NCBI GenBank assembly: GCA_948474755.1
Contig: CAOLHI010002126.1
Span: forward strand, 124,001-188,000
Origin: Ctenosaura bakeri
Taxonomy: Eukaryota > Chordata > Lepidosauria > Squamata > Iguanidae
Length of the DNA: 64,000 nt
Reading direction: 5' to 3'
A model generated the notes under the pieces. The model was not told the DNA's origin, did not search any database, and saw nothing but the letters and a program-made list of their open reading frames with translations. The translations under genes were made by a program, and so were the position numbers. Below, piece by piece: positions 36,437-48,804 of this stretch; positions within the stretch are counted from its first letter, which is position 1, and each line of letters begins with the position of its first letter.

Positions 36437-36793
36437 GGAGTATGATCCCTGTAATCTGTCAGGGTTAACACTCTGGTGTAGCTCTTTGTACTAGTTGGAG
36501 TTTCCAAATACTCTTCAAAGACAGCCCCATGTAAAGCATGTTACAGTTGTGCAAACAGGATGTAACTAGGAAATAGACCAGTTCTGGTATCTCAAGAAAT
36601 GCAGAAATCTTGTCCTCCATGTTCAAAGCTGAGTCTAGAAGTACCCCTAAACTGTGAACCTGCATCTTCAAGAGGAATGTAACCCCATCTAACACAGGCT
36701 GAATCCTTTCCCCCCTGATCTGCCTTTCAACTGATCAGGAGCACCTCTGTCTTGTCTGGATTAAGTTTCAGTTTGTTTGTCCTTATCCAGTCC

Positions 36794-36835
<42 letters not shown>

Positions 36836-37640
36836 AATAATTTTTATCCCGCCTCTCCCAGTGGATCGATGACAGTGGATGATGACAGATACTTGTTTAA
36901 GACCAAGACAGTCTCCTTGGATTGGGGTGGAAAAGAGTAGTAGAGTTGGGTGGCAACTTCATATTGATGCTACCACACCCCAAAATTCCAGATGAGCTCT
37001 CCCAGCAGTTTCATGCATTTATTAAATGAGGGAGAAACAGAACTGTGAGGTACCCCACAGGTCAATAGCCAAAGGGTCAAAAGGAATCCCTTGGCACCAT
37101 TATCTGGGTTCATCTCTCCAGGAAGGAATGGAGTCACTGTAAGTCAGTGCCTCCAAGTCCCATCCTAGCAAAGCAGCCCAATGGCACTGACAGCTCCAGA
37201 GAGGTCCAGCAGATCCACAGGGACACACTCTCCCATCCATTTCCCAGTGTAGGTCATCCACTGAGCTGACCAAAGCTTTTTCTGTTCCTTAACCAGGCCT
37301 GAAAATAGACTGAAATGGATCTAAATATTCTCTTTCTTCCACCAGATGCTCTATTACCTTGCCCAAGAATGGTATGTTGACACTAGTTGATAATTATTCA
37401 TTATAGAGGGGTTCAAGGTTGGCTTTTTCAACAAGGGCATAACAACTGCCTCCTGTAGGTACATTGGAATTCTGCCTTGTTGTAAAGAGACATTGGCTAT
37501 GCCCTTCACCCACTCAGTCCCCTTCTGGCCTGTTAAATGAGCTGGGAATGGCTAGGGTCCCAGTATACATGTGATGGCTCTCACATCTCCAAGGATCTTC
37601 TCCACATCCTTGGGCTGTACAAATGGAAAAATATCCAACA
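36437..37640 (-). mobile_element. LINE-derived region, clade uncertain, reverse strand
   Basis: The complement reads as an old LINE 3' part. GATTAAGTTTCAGTTTGTTTG, CTTCAAGAGGAATGTAACCC and GAGTATGATCCCTGTAATCT are words found again around 480-650 of the window. The right part (37330-37640: TTGCCCAAGAATGGTATGTT, AACTGCCTCCTGTAGGTACA, GATCTTCTCCACATCCTTGG) fits the antisense of a LINE body. Frames are destroyed. A (GAT)n repeat lies within it. I could not place the clade. Confidence 0.5.
36793..36836. repeat. (GAT)14 trinucleotide repeat
   Basis: Perfect run inside the LINE-derived region, giving a polyaspartate frame that is not a gene. Confidence 0.95.
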
Positions 37641-39734
37641 ACACAGGACAAGTAAAAGTAGAACTGTATCAGCAACAGCATCCAAGTTGGAGTGGATCTA
37701 AGTGATTGCATCTGGCTATACTCAAGAGTGGACACTTTGACCTCCCTCTGAACCATGCCTCTTCCCTCTGTTCTTTGTTTGTTCCTCTCTTTGCCCTCCC
37801 ACTGAAATGCAAAATGTCACTTTTATATAAATCACTGCTGCAGTGTACCATATTATTGGCATTGTCATGGAAATGCTTGTAGGATTGTACCATTGACCAA
37901 AAAACATGGTGCAGAAACCCAACCTCAATCAAATTGATCTCCTGGTTCAACACGCACACATGCACATGCACACACACATACACACACTATACAAAATTGT
38001 GTCAAACAACCTTTGGGTATTACTCGTTTTGTTTTCATCTGTTTATTGATTTTTCTCTAAAGCAAGATTCCTCTCCCTTCCTTCATTTCTGCCTAGGGCA
38101 TTGCTTTAAAATTCCATTGACTAAATAAAGTGTTAACTTTAAAGTAATTCATATGTTTGGTTCTCTTTTAATCTTTAGGCAAACACAATGTGTCAAGGAC
38201 ATTATTTTTGTTCTGTAAAAATTCCGAGGACCACCTACAACAGCCATGACAGCTGTACTAATCGAAAAAGCAAACGAGGCCACAAAGGACTGTTCTTTGA
38301 CCATATAATCAATTTTCCACTCAATGCATTGTTCATTCGTGGAGACTTTAATGCTAGAATTGATTTTAACAGCCATTACAGAAATACTTAAGTCAAAGGG
38401 CTTGTGACCTTTTTTTCTTTTCTTTTTTTTTTTTTTTAGCATGACCAAGAGAAAAAGTGTATGATTATGTGGATAAATCAATGAGTATGATTCATAGTAC
38501 TTAGACTGAAAAATTCTGAAAATCATATACTCTGTGTAGGAGGTAGCAAAGGAGTGTAATGAGTATGGAGCATGAGAATGAACATGCAACAGTCATAGCT
38601 TGTAAAAGGGAGGAAGAGATCCTTTTAATAAGATTATCTTTTAAATACTACTATGTTAACATTTGGGTAAAGAAAGCTTACAAAAAGTTGGTAAGGCCTA
38701 GACCTCATAAGAGTTCATATACAAGTTTTATTAAATTGGGTACCCCTACATTCTAAGAAGGAGGGGCTGGCTCAACTTGCCAACAAAGCTAGCTGAATTC
38801 TGTCCACCAGCATATATCTTGCAGGTGCTGAACACCCTTTGTTTTTCTAGTCAGATGGTTATGAATAGGAGTGCTGGTGAAATCTGCTATGGAATCTGCT
38901 GGTACCAAATCTTTCTTACTTTGAAGGGGCAGCATCCTGTAATGCTGAACTGCCTTATCTCAATTGGTGTCCAGGTAGAAGGACTGGCTGCCCTCAAAAT
39001 GTGTAGAAATATCCACATATTTGGGTATTATAAAATGTTGCATTAAAAGATGATGTAGAAAGAGATGAGAGAAAAGAGAGAAGAAGCACATTTTGTGCAC
39101 ACAGATAAAAAAAAGTGTTTTTGTATAAATGTGCATTGCAGAATAATACATATTGTTTATTGGTCCAAAATCAGGAAGTAGTGCTCCGCAGATGAAAAAA
39201 CAGGCAAGGGTGCCTGCCCTGCTGAACTACATAAGACGGTTTATGTCTGATTTGTATATCTGTAGTGATGAGATCAGGTAAACAGCAAGCACTTGTTGGT
39301 ACAACTCTAACTCTATATAACTTATGTTCAGATTAGCTGATAAGGACTGGCATCCTGTTAGTGGCATGCACAGCCAAAGGTCAACCTAATGCCTGCACAA
39401 GTCTATTTTTGGTTGCTCAGGACACTGATATTTTCTTTGACAGTGACCAAAGCTCTCTCCCCCAACCACTGAAGAGCTGCAGAGTCACTGAAGCCCCAAA
39501 CACCACCATTCTTTGTCTGATGGAGAGTAGAGGAGGGGATTGCAGAAGTATCTGGGTATGTCCCTGGAGCCAGATGTGAAATGATTATATCATCTGCTAA
39601 AACCTCCAGAGGATCCTGGCAGACCTCAGCAAGTGATGGTTACAGAGATAAGGCCAGATACTTCTGTAATTCTCCTTCCTCCCTTGCTTCTTACCAGGTG
39701 TGGAATGGCTGCTGCAGATCTATGGCAGGTCCAG
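37641..39734. other. No gene seen
   Basis: Contains a CA-rich stretch (37953-37987) and a poly-T run near 38410-38440. A 146-codon minus-strand frame crosses the poly-T and has no domain. Confidence 0.45.
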
Positions 39735-40175
39735 GGGATGGTAATGGCTCAGTGTAGGCTGGTCCCACATAGATATTTTCCCATCTGAATGTGCCTGGAC
39801 CCTGAGATGTTTAGGAAATCCTTAGCCTCAGGGGTCTCAGTCTCATCACCTTTGCAGATAGATCTAGAGGGGATGCAAAGACAGGGCCCTCTCAGTGGCC
39901 ACACCTAGCCTCTGGTGCTCCTCCTTGCTGTCTTTCCATCAGCAGGCAAAGTTTTTTTTTAAATGCTGACAGGGTTTTGAAAACTCAGTGCTTTTAAAGG
40001 AATAGGAGGATGTATTGTTTTTAATTTACTGTTTTTAAACTGCATTTGATTTTTTTTTTAATTGTACATTTTGGTGGTTTTTTAAAAAAATTTAATTGAT
40101 GGGTGTTTTTTTTAAAAAATGTTATTGATAGTATAATTCCGTTTCGACTTTTTGTATGTTTTAACTGTATTGTAC
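39735..40175 (+). mobile_element. LINE 3' fragment (L2-like)
   Basis: AGACAGGGCCCTCTCAGTGG then GGTGCTCCTCCTTGC is the typical end of an L2-like polyprotein, followed by a T-rich 3' UTR ending around TATGTTTTAACTGTATTG. The same pattern closes the LINE at 43590-45745. Confidence 0.5.
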
Positions 40176-40179
40176 AGGC

Positions 40180-41395
40180 ATGCCTCAGTTCATAAAGCCT
40201 TTGATAAAGAAGCTCATTTTTACAAAGTTTATTTTACAAGAGCCCAGCCCAGCCCAGCCCAGCCCTCCCTTTTCTTGTCTTCTGTCTATCTGGAAGTCTT
40301 TTGCAGCATATTGGCATAAGGAGAATGGTGAAGGAGGGCTAGAAAAACACAGGCTTTCAGTGTCAGGTTGCAGCAGTCTGTCTGCCATAAAGAATGAAGT
40401 AAAGCTTCACCTGGGAATGAATGGGATTCTACTCTAGGTGATCCCATTGTATTATGTACAACAGGCAGGGTAAACAGCTGCCTCTACAATCACTTACCGA
40501 GCATGTGTGAAGAGCAAAGCAAAAAAAAAAAAAAGGGAAAGTAGCTTAGTCTCCATCACTAGCACCCCTCACATGTTGAAAAATCAGGGATCTATAAAGT
40601 TTCCCACCAAAATGGAAGTCATAAGAAAAGGGGGCATAATTGGGGGAAAAAATCCCAGGCTGCATTTTGGAAGATGCTTTCAAGTAGTCTCTAAAAGATT
40701 CACAATGTTTTTATTTAGTTGCAAAAGCTTACCAGCCGTGGTTGTTTCATTTCACATGCACATATTGTTAGTTTTGGATGAAAAGTTCACTGAAGTATGT
40801 TGAACTGTTATTTCTTTTTGTGGTGTGGGAACCTATCCCTACTCTTTCCATATTATTTCTGCCTCTGGTACCAAAGTTTCTGTTAAGTAAAGCTTAGGAA
40901 CACATCTATTTCATTAACTAATGTATACCTGTATTTATTTTATTTTGTAAGTTCTAGTTTTTTGAAAAGGTGGGACATAAATTAATGGAAACAGCAGAAA
41001 AAAAAGTAACTGGCTAAATGTAAGAAGTTAATTGTAATTAATCAATTTCCCTCTAAAGTGTAGATATAACTCTAGTACATTGTAACAATTAGGAATAACA
41101 TCACTCCTTTTACAGTATAACTGCAATGTTTAGTGACTTTTGTTAGTTACTGGTAAAATAACTAAAAGAAAGCAGACTAGATCAAGATCTAACTGCTACA
41201 TTGTGTTGCTGCTTTGTTCTTTTTTGTAGGTCCTGAGCCATAACAAGGTGATGGGAAGGGTGTATATTTTGTACCATAGGTCAGTGGTTTGTAACATTCA
41301 GGTGTGAGCTATTTGTTTTGAGAAATGGAGAAAAAATTACCCTTTAAAAAAACTGAGTTACTATTTGTCTGACTCATACCACAGAAATGAAAAGG
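40180..41395. other. No gene seen
   Basis: Holds the CAGCC repeat and a LINE 3' remnant (40910-40990). Nothing else is supported. Confidence 0.45.
40241..40265. repeat. (CAGCC)5 pentanucleotide repeat
   Basis: Perfect short run. Confidence 0.9.
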
Positions 41396-41399
41396 TTAA

Positions 41400-42370
41400 C
41401 TAGTGTTATCACCCCACATACTCCCCACGATTGGCATAGTTTAATTGGCAACATTATTTAATTGGCACTATATTAATTGACATTGATATAAATAATACCT
41501 GAGGTGACAGGAAGGTCAAGGTGGAAGAGGCAGATTACTGACTCTAAACACGAGATAAGACAAGTCAGCCACATCTACCTTCTAGGCAAACACCAAAGTC
41601 ATTGTCAGGCTAATAGTGCAGCCACTCTTGAGACATTAGGCTTACACTAAAGAGCCAAACATTTCAGACCAGAAAGGGGAAATTCCCACCAAATTTTGGT
41701 TGTCTTAATCCGATCTTGCACACCTGGATGTTTCCCTGTTGTTCTCCCAACCTCTCCACAATACTGGGCTATTATGACAGTCAATTACCCTTTTGTCACC
41801 TAAACACTAAGACCATTAACTTTGTCCAGACTTCATTGTTTGTGTTGTAATTCTCATTGTCTGCTTGACTGGGAGAACGATTCACACTCATACCTGCAGG
41901 ATATTTTTTGGGTCTAAAACCCCCCAATTTTGAGCAGCTGAGTGCAGTTCCTCATCTTTATGAATGCCACACTGTCCGTTTGTTTCCCAAATGAGAACTG
42001 TCCTTAGGTGCCTACCTAAGCCATGTTGCTGCTTTCCTCACTGCTCTCTAGACTGGTAAATATCGCCTCAACCCAGAAAGTCCTCTGTCCACACTTTCCT
42101 CCCTTTACCTTTGGTTAACTCTTGTGTGTGTGTGTGTGAGTGTTTGGATCATTTGTGTGCTTGTGTGAATTTCTTTCAATACAAATACATTTTTAATTTT
42201 CCATTTGGAATCTCTGGCTGGTTCTTTCCTGCAACGATCTTGTAAACATAGGTCCTAGATCTCATTAAGTTACCCCTATCGCAGGCCTCCTAATTTTGAG
42301 CTAATTAATTCCTCTCTGTCATGAGGAGATACTGGCATTGTGAGTAGACCCCTAAGTCACCCTGGAGTAA
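41400..42370 (+). mobile_element. LTR-like repeat, copy 2
   Basis: It begins around CGATTGGCATAGTTTAATTG. Shared words with copy 3 are GAGAACTGTCCTTAGGT, CCTACCTAAGCCA, TTTCCTCCCTTTACCTTTGG and TTAACTCTTGTGTGTG. Later it holds CAACGATCTTGTAAACATAG and AGTTACCCCTATCGCAG, the counterparts of copy 1 after its poly(A) signal. Boundaries are approximate. No coding. Confidence 0.65.
42122..42138. repeat. (TG)8 microsatellite in LTR-like copy 2
   Basis: Replaces the GT-rich segment that is imperfect in copies 1 and 3. Confidence 0.85.
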
Positions 42371-43589
42371 CACTAGTTACTTAAAAGATTTCTCCATCTG
42401 TTTTGAGGAACTTCTACCATCAAGAGCATAAGGCCTCTGCTCACTTGGCTGGCATTCAGAAGCAACAGCCATTAACTCCTGCCATACTGCCCCCGCTTTA
42501 TTGGGTCAATTTAGGTGTAAGCTAAGTTTGGATACCTACATCCTAAGCTGAATGTGGGAGGTTGGAGAGGAGAGCTTTCAAGTTAAGTGTAATGCTTCAC
42601 TTCATCAACTGACAGGACACCCAAGTGTCAAGAAGCAGTTGAGAGCTCTGCCCACTTATGCGCTCATTCTTCATGGTGGCACATGAATGAATCTGCAAAT
42701 ATCTTTTCTCTTATACAGAAGGTTCAATATTAGAATAATAAGAAGGGTGTCACATGAAATAATAGCCCTGGTTCCCCACTTGCACTTTCCAGGGCTTGGA
42801 TCATTTCTTCTTTTGGGGGGCAACTACAGCTCCCAGAATACCTCAGCTAACATGGCCATGAGGGTACTCTAAGGGGTTTAGTCCAAAAAGTAAAATGCAC
42901 AATCTGTCTCTTTCTCCTTGTCTCCGAATATCCAATCAATAGAGTTGGTTGGATGGATCATCTATCTCCAGCCCATGCCAGTTTCACATGCATTCACTCC
43001 CATTCTCCAAGTCCGCTCTCTCCCATTCCTGTATTAGATGAGAAAATCTTATGAAATATCACATTTTTATTTTGGTATATAACTTTCCTCAGATATGCAT
43101 TTAAGGAAATATACAATGTTTTAAATCATTTTTGAGCCAGTAACTGTATCACAAAAATTAGAACTACATGAAATTCAAAGGATAATTGTGTTCTGAGCCA
43201 TATATCCATTCAGGAGATGTGAATTAGGTCAGTTTCCTTTAAAATATGGGGAAAATAAAATATCTCTACTTTATCTCTGGAATGGAGAAATGACCAGGGC
43301 AATGGACAAGATTGCTGCTAAGTGTCTCTTCTTGTAGAGCAGAGCTAAACCAGACCTCTGATTTTCTAAGGAGCTGACAGCAGTTCAAATAGGTCAGACA
43401 GAAACCAGAGTGACACTGGCAGAGAACTCACAGCAAGAACAACTAAAAACTGGGTAATGCTTACCTAAAAGCCTATGGCGGGGCAATAAAAGTAGGAAAA
43501 AGACTTTTTCGGCTGCTACCATTGCATCATCACAGAACTGTCCAGTGGAGCTATTCAAGTAGTTGGGGAATGATTATAATCTGACCCAA
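42371..43589. other. No gene seen; possible hAT-like MITE remnant
   Basis: CAACTACAGCTCCCAGAATA near 42822 belongs to the small hAT-like family. The remainder is unassigned. Confidence 0.45.
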
Positions 43590-44178
43590 AGGAGAATTTA
43601 AGTCAATCAACAGACCTTTCTGAGAACCTACGATACTGGAGAATTGTAGGTCTGTCTGCAACATCCCTTTATTAGGCAAGGTATTGGAGCATGTGGCAGC
43701 TTCCCATCTCCAGGGATTCCTTTATGAGACAGAGAATCTAAACCCATTTCAGTCAGTTTTCAGGCCAGATTATGGGATGGAGGCAGCTTTGGTCACTTTG
43801 GTGGACAACCTACACTGGGAACTGGACATCATGGAGTGTGTCCCTCTTCCTTCTGCTGGACCTCTCAGTGACTTTCAATACCATAAATTATAGTATCCAT
43901 ACGGGTCAGCCTGCTGGGATGGTGCCTGGAGATACTGTTCTGCAGTGGCCCCATTCTTTTCTGGAGGGCACACTCAGAGGGTGCTGGAAGGTTCCTGTTC
44001 AACTCTTTAGCTGTTGGCCTGTGTTTTCTCACTATGCTGGTTAATATATATGCAAAACTGCTGGGAGAGGTTTTCTGGAGTTTGAGGGTCAAGCATCACC
44101 TGTATGATGATACCCAGCTCTATTACTTCCTTCCAGCTAATTCAAAGGACACTGTACATGTACCTGTCAGCAGTAATA

Positions 44179-44591
44179 GGCCCTTTTCACACAGCATTTC
44201 CGATGCAAAAGGGCTGAGTGTCGAGCACATGTGAGGAGTGGTCCACACGACACACTCACATTTGCGTGATACTCAAGGGCCTGACGTGGACCACACATGC
44301 ATTTTTTCATTTTCGTCTTCAAGCCGAAAATGCTGCGCGATCCTGCACCACTCTGGTGCCCCACGCACATTTACCTTGCTTGTGGGGCCTCAGGAGCTGG
44401 GCCCGTCATGCTTCCTGTCTCAGTGCAGCCTGGGAGGTTCCAGGCTGCACTGCAAAAGGAAAAGGTGGGGCTCTCGTGCGGGCAGGAAGCTCATGCAGAA
44501 CCGAAGAAGCAGGGAAATGAGAGCCTCTCTCTGGAGGCTGCTTGTGCGAGACCCGCACCCCAGCACCACGAAAAAGTAAGGTGCAAAAATG
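44179..44591 (-). mobile_element. CpG-rich GGCCC-ended non-autonomous element, nested in the LINE
   Basis: It starts GGCCCTTTTCACAC at 44179 and continues as the reverse complement of the elements at 8595-9008 and 50298-50728. Shared internal words include CCGAAAATG, GTGGGGCCTCAG, GCAGCCTGGGA and GGAAGC. The far end (GAAAAAGTAAGGTGCAAAAA) matches the CTGCA...TTACCTTTTT end of its relatives, but the terminal GGCC is decayed. ATA precedes the element; the right-hand duplication is not clear. Overlapping open frames of 100-113 codons in this block follow from its GC content and have no recognisable domains. Confidence 0.72.
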
Positions 44592-45134
44592 TGCACACTG
44601 GATGAGGGAAACAAATTGAAGCTTAATCCAGACAAGGCAGAGGTGATCCTGATCAGTCAAAAGACAAATCTGGGAATAGCAATTCAGTATGTGTTAGATG
44701 GGGTTACACTCCCCCTGAAAACACAATTTCACAGATTGGGAGTACTGCTGTATTAAGCCCTGAGTGTGGAGGCCTACGTTTCAGTGGTAACTAGGCATAC
44801 ATTTGCATACTTAGCCCTAATGCACCAATTGCACCCATGGCCAGATCCATCTAGCCATGGTTACATCCTATTCGAATTGCTCCAATGTGCTGTACATGAG
44901 GCTGACTCAGAAATTTTAGAAACAGACCAGCAGCTAGATTGTAACAGGCTAGTTATAGGAAGCATACAACTCCCCTACTGCAACAGCTCCACTGGCTCCT
45001 GGTCTGTTTCTGAGCACAGTTCAAAGTGTTGGTGATGACCTATAATTCCTCATACAGCTTGGATCCAGCCTATTTGAAAGGCCAGATCTCCTTTATGTGC
45101 CTTTATGAGATCATCTGGAGAGGCCCTCCACTCT

Positions 45135-45334
45135 AGAAATCCGCTATATGCTGTTACAGTGCTATTATTCCACTTTCAACATCCTATGTAGTCCTGGGCT
45201 TTGCAGTTTAGGGAGGGGCAATTAGAATTCTCAGCCCAACAGCTCTTTGACCTCAGTAAACTACAAACCCCAGAATTCCACGGGATGTTAGAAGGGGAAT
45301 AATAGCACTATAGCAGTGTAGTGTGGAAATGGCC
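45135..45334. mobile_element. Palindromic GGCC-ended MITE, long-centre variant, in LINE
   Basis: The two arms are near-complementary. The left arm reads ATTCCACTTTCAACATCC, with TTTGCAGTTTAGGGAGG further in. The right arm reads CTACAAACCCCAGAATTCC and ends GTGTGGAAATGGCC. Between the arms is a spacer with AGAATTCTCAGCC that the 4638 and 7817 copies lack. TCT flanks both sides (45132-45134 and 45335-45337), which fits a 3-bp target duplication. The left terminal GGCC is eroded. It is inserted in the 3' part of the L2-like LINE. There is no coding capacity. Confidence 0.75.
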
Positions 45335-46459
45335 TCTGTCTCACCATCTGCTCAGGCTTGTTTGGTGGGAATAAGGGAGAGGGCCTTCTCGGGACTACTC
45401 CTAGACTTTGGAACTCCCTTTTAAGGAGGCCAGGATGACTCTGTCCTTGCTCTTCTTTTGTCAGCAAGATACATTTATATTCAATATTCAGGCTTTTGGA
45501 AACTTACTACAATGGGCTTTGAATGCTGTGTGGAGCTGTTTTTAAGGTTCGTATGTTGTCTTTTAATTTTACTGGTTTTGATGTTTACTGTTTTTAACTT
45601 TATCAATTATTTAATCATTTGTTTTTTAAATGTTTATATTTACACTTTTATTGAAGCTTTTGTATACTTTTAACCTCTATTGTTTTTTACATATATTGCG
45701 AGAAAGGTGGGATATAAATGAATAAAATAAAAACAACAATTTTATATTAGACACTTAATTTATCCTCTGGACTTTTCTTACACCTGGATTGTTCTTAGTT
45801 TCCTCACCTTTTTTCTCTCTCTGTTCCTACATCTTTAACAGCAAACTGGCCCACATTTCTTAGTGCAGACATAGAGCACTGATTCATATTAACAATGGTT
45901 TTGTATGTCCAAATCCAGATGAGTTACCAGCAGACCAGACATTAATAGCTGTAAAGATACTTAGTATAGGGGTAGCATTCTAAACATTATTAAATGCAAA
46001 TCTGGTAAAAGTAGCCGCAGATTTATAGTGCTACAAATTTAGCTTGGTTCTGGCCTGTTTGTTTTAGCCCTTTTCTTTATAATATTGCAGTTCTTTTGCT
46101 GAAAAATAGTGCTCTGAGAAGCTGCATAATTCAGTCGCTGGCTGTTGTACGTGATGAGACCATAATTCACAGGTGATAGATAACAGAAGGTAATTTTATG
46201 GTTACTAAGAATGAGTTTGCATTTGTTGGGATAGTTACTATATAAATTTATAGATCTATTTGGTATGTACAGCATTTTAAATTTTAGTGGCAGTACATGA
46301 AATGGTGGTGGCTTAACACACATATAGCAGCCACTGAGTCCCTTTTAGCAGCCACTTGCAAAGGTGTACCGTAATTCAACATGAAATAGGTGCGGACTGT
46401 TCTCACAAACTCATTGTAAATCATGTTCCTTGGAAAGGAAGGTGTTATTAAGTTTGGCT

Positions 46460-46486
<27 letters not shown>
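46460..46486. repeat. (CA)13 microsatellite
   Basis: Perfect run followed by imperfect ACATACAC units to about 46505. Confidence 0.95.
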
Positions 46487-46490
<4 letters not shown>

Positions 46491-47001
46491 TACACATACA
46501 CATACTTGTCCTTCTTTCTACATTTTATCCAGACACAATGTTTGAGAAAGATAATGCTTTCTCTTTTTAGTCCTAAATTACTGGGTGTCTTTTTCCACAC
46601 ATTGCATTAAGCACTAAATGCTTGTTCAGGATTTAAAACCATTGTGCGAGCCTGGCTGACAGGTCACCTTGCCCTGTGGTTATCTATCTGAATCCTGATG
46701 CCACGAGGAGCAAGGGAAATTTAGGATTCACAAACATTAGTCAAGATATGGCTATGTTGTGATAAAATGTTGCAGCTAGCCTCAAAGAACAGACATCCTA
46801 AGGGATCTCTGATTCTGGTAAAGTTGTTAAGAGGACTGGCAGGAGCCATTTTGAATATGGCTTTCTGATTAGTGTATTTGCCAGCTAGCTAACTTGCTTG
46901 CTTGCTTATTTATTTTTTATGTATGTATGCATGTACGTATGTAAGTAACACAGGTAGGAATCATGCTGTTGATGCACCTCTACCCCAGTGTTGTGTCCTG
47001 C

Positions 47002-47218
47002 ACTGTTGTGTCCTGTCAAGTTATTTCCAACTTAAGGCAACCTATCGTGGTGTTTTCTTGGGAAGTATTGTTCAGAGGAGGTTAGCCTTGGCCTCCCTCT
47101 GAGGCTCAGAGACTGTGACTTGCCCACAGCCACCCAGTGGGTTTCCATGGCCGAGTGGGAATTTGAACCCAGAGTTGTTGTTCAACACTCAAACCAATAT
47201 ACCACACTGACTCTCAAT
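47002..47218 (-). mobile_element. tRNA-derived SINE, reverse strand
   Basis: The plus strand reads as the complement of the Sauria-type SINE. It starts TGTTGTGTCCTGTCAAG, has GACTTGCCCACAGCCACCCA and GGGAATTTGAACCCAGAG (the B-box complement), and ends CAAACCAATATACCACACTG. All main segments are present, with substitutions that break the A box. Confidence 0.85.
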
Positions 47219-47959
47219 GGCATTTTTACTTGCATTTATTAGGTCTTTTAAAATATCATACGATTTACCTCCTATCCCAGACCATTTAATGTGAATTTCC
47301 AGGAGTAGTAGATTATTTGGATCCAGAGCAAGAGATAGTTTCCTTTTCTTTTTTTCCCCTGTCCCAGGTGTTTGAGATACAGGTAGCAGTAAATGTTTAC
47401 ATCTATACTTATTGTCTGAGTTCCTCCCTTACTTCTGGGCAGTCTCACTGTTGACATGTTGAATGGGTGTGTGACCGTTGCATGAAGATTTTCCTCTGAC
47501 TTTCTTTTCCTCATTACATTTCTGCTTAGCGGGCTGAATACCTGGTGGTTGGGTCCAGGCCAGTCATCTTCTTGCCACAGTGTTCCTTTTTAAGAGTCAG
47601 AGTGTTAAGCCTCTGAGTCTCATGAAAGAATACCAAATTATTAGCTCTTTAATTTATCTTGTTGTTTTTTACCACCAGCCTTGGGAGGGGCTCTTGTTGG
47701 TCTCTTGTGCCAAATCATTTAGCAGTTTTTGGATTCTAAGCAATGGCAGGGCAACATTTGCTTCTCTTTCTTAAGTAGCAGAATGTCTTGCACCAGCTAG
47801 GATTGAAAGCAACAGAAGATTTTCCTTTACCATTATCCCGAGCCCTTGTGATACAAGAACAGGCCAGCTGCAAAAGACTTCAAAGAAGATCAAGTGATCC
47901 AATGGTGCAGAAAATCCACAGCCAAGCAGGAAGCAGACTGTTCCCTACACACAAAATTT

Positions 47960-48265
47960 CACCCTCTGCTTCCCTCCAGCATTTAATCAACCACAAGGGC
48001 TTTTATTGCTTTGTATACCCCAGTGCCAGAAACATTATTGCTTAATTAAATTGTTTCATTGTTTTGTTATTTCCACTGACATCTCTCTCTTTAGCTCCTT
48101 GTATTATTAAGAAGTGAACTGCTTTTTAACATCCCGAGAATGGGATATTAAATTGACCTGGCAACTGCTTCAACACAAGTTCAAATCAATAATAAAAGTA
48201 TGCCTTATAAAGGCTAAATTTTCACTAACTGTTTTCACATTGCAGTTGTTCTGCTTCATTGAAAA
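47960..48265. promoter_or_regulatory. Candidate conserved non-coding block
   Basis: TTATTGCTTAATTAAATTGT, GGGATATTAAATTGACCTGG and CACAAGTTCAAATCAATAAT stand in non-repetitive sequence without a long frame. It directly precedes the SINE at 48423. Confidence 0.3.
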
Positions 48266-48422
48266 GCTCACCCTTCCTGGAAAATGACCAATTATGTGTA
48301 GTTGATGCTATAGGTGGAGGTAAAAACAATAGGAAGAGCACCTCCTCATGGACAGTGAGAACAAATAACAATTATATACTTAACAGTGTGAGTACATAAT
48401 TATTGTAGTCACTGTGTATTCA

Positions 48423-48665
48423 GAGAACCACCATGGTGTAGTGCATTGAGCATTGGACTAAGGTTCTGGAGACTGTGGTTCGAACCCCCACTCAGCCATG
48501 AAAACCCACTGGATGACCTTGGACAAGTCACACTTTCTCAGCCTCAGAAGAAGGCAAAGGCAAACCCTCTCTGAACAAATGTTGCCAAGAAAACCCTTGC
48601 CAAGAAAAATGTAAAAGTAAAAAAATGTAAAAAATGACTTGAAGGTGTACAACAACAACAAAAAC
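48423..48665 (+). mobile_element. tRNA-derived SINE, full-length, intact B box
   Basis: The head ACCATGGTGTAGTGCATTGA leads to GGTTCGAACCC (about 48478), an exact consensus RNA polymerase III B box. The body CCACTGGATGACCTTGGACA follows, then AAGAAGGCAAAGGCAAACCC. A short internal duplication of the GCCAAGAAAA segment precedes the tail GACTTGAAGGTGTACAACAA. This is the best preserved tRNA-like head among the SINEs of the window. Confidence 0.88.
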
Positions 48666-48787
48666 AATTCACTGTAACAAATGACTGTCTTATGCACACT
48701 GGGACAAGTCTGCTATAGAAGAGCAAACTTATAAGTATACAGTAATATGTAGGAAAGTGATATCCCAAGGGATGTACAAATTATTGG

Positions 48788-48804
48788 ACACACACACACA
48801 CACA
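48788..48804. repeat. (AC)8 microsatellite
   Basis: Perfect run. Confidence 0.9.

Larger units (their letters stand above)
43590..45745 (+). mobile_element. Degenerate L2-like LINE (CR1 superfamily), interrupted by two DNA elements
   Basis: Reverse transcriptase remnants read across shifting frames. 43684-43893 holds FQSVFRPDYGMEAALVTLVD. A frameshift then gives LFLLLDLSVTFNTINY, motif A, with the second aspartate changed to asparagine. About 44105 encodes YDDTQLY, the YADD box with the alanine codon missing. Downstream pieces include KLNPDKAEVILISQK (from about 44610) and LDPAYLKGQIS (about 45062). The 3' end reads AAAGGTGGGATATAAAT (about 45705) and then an A-rich tail, as in L2-type elements. 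A CpG-rich element (44179-44591) and a palindromic MITE (45135-45334) are nested inside, so both are younger than the LINE. The copy is non-functional. Confidence 0.85.

Noticed and set aside
36752..36940. Polyaspartate-containing frame
   Set aside because: It is a (GAT) microsatellite within LINE-derived DNA.
44218..44660. Several overlapping 84-113 codon frames
   Set aside because: They arise from the GC-rich element nested in the LINE and have no consistent reading in the related copies at 8595 and 50298.
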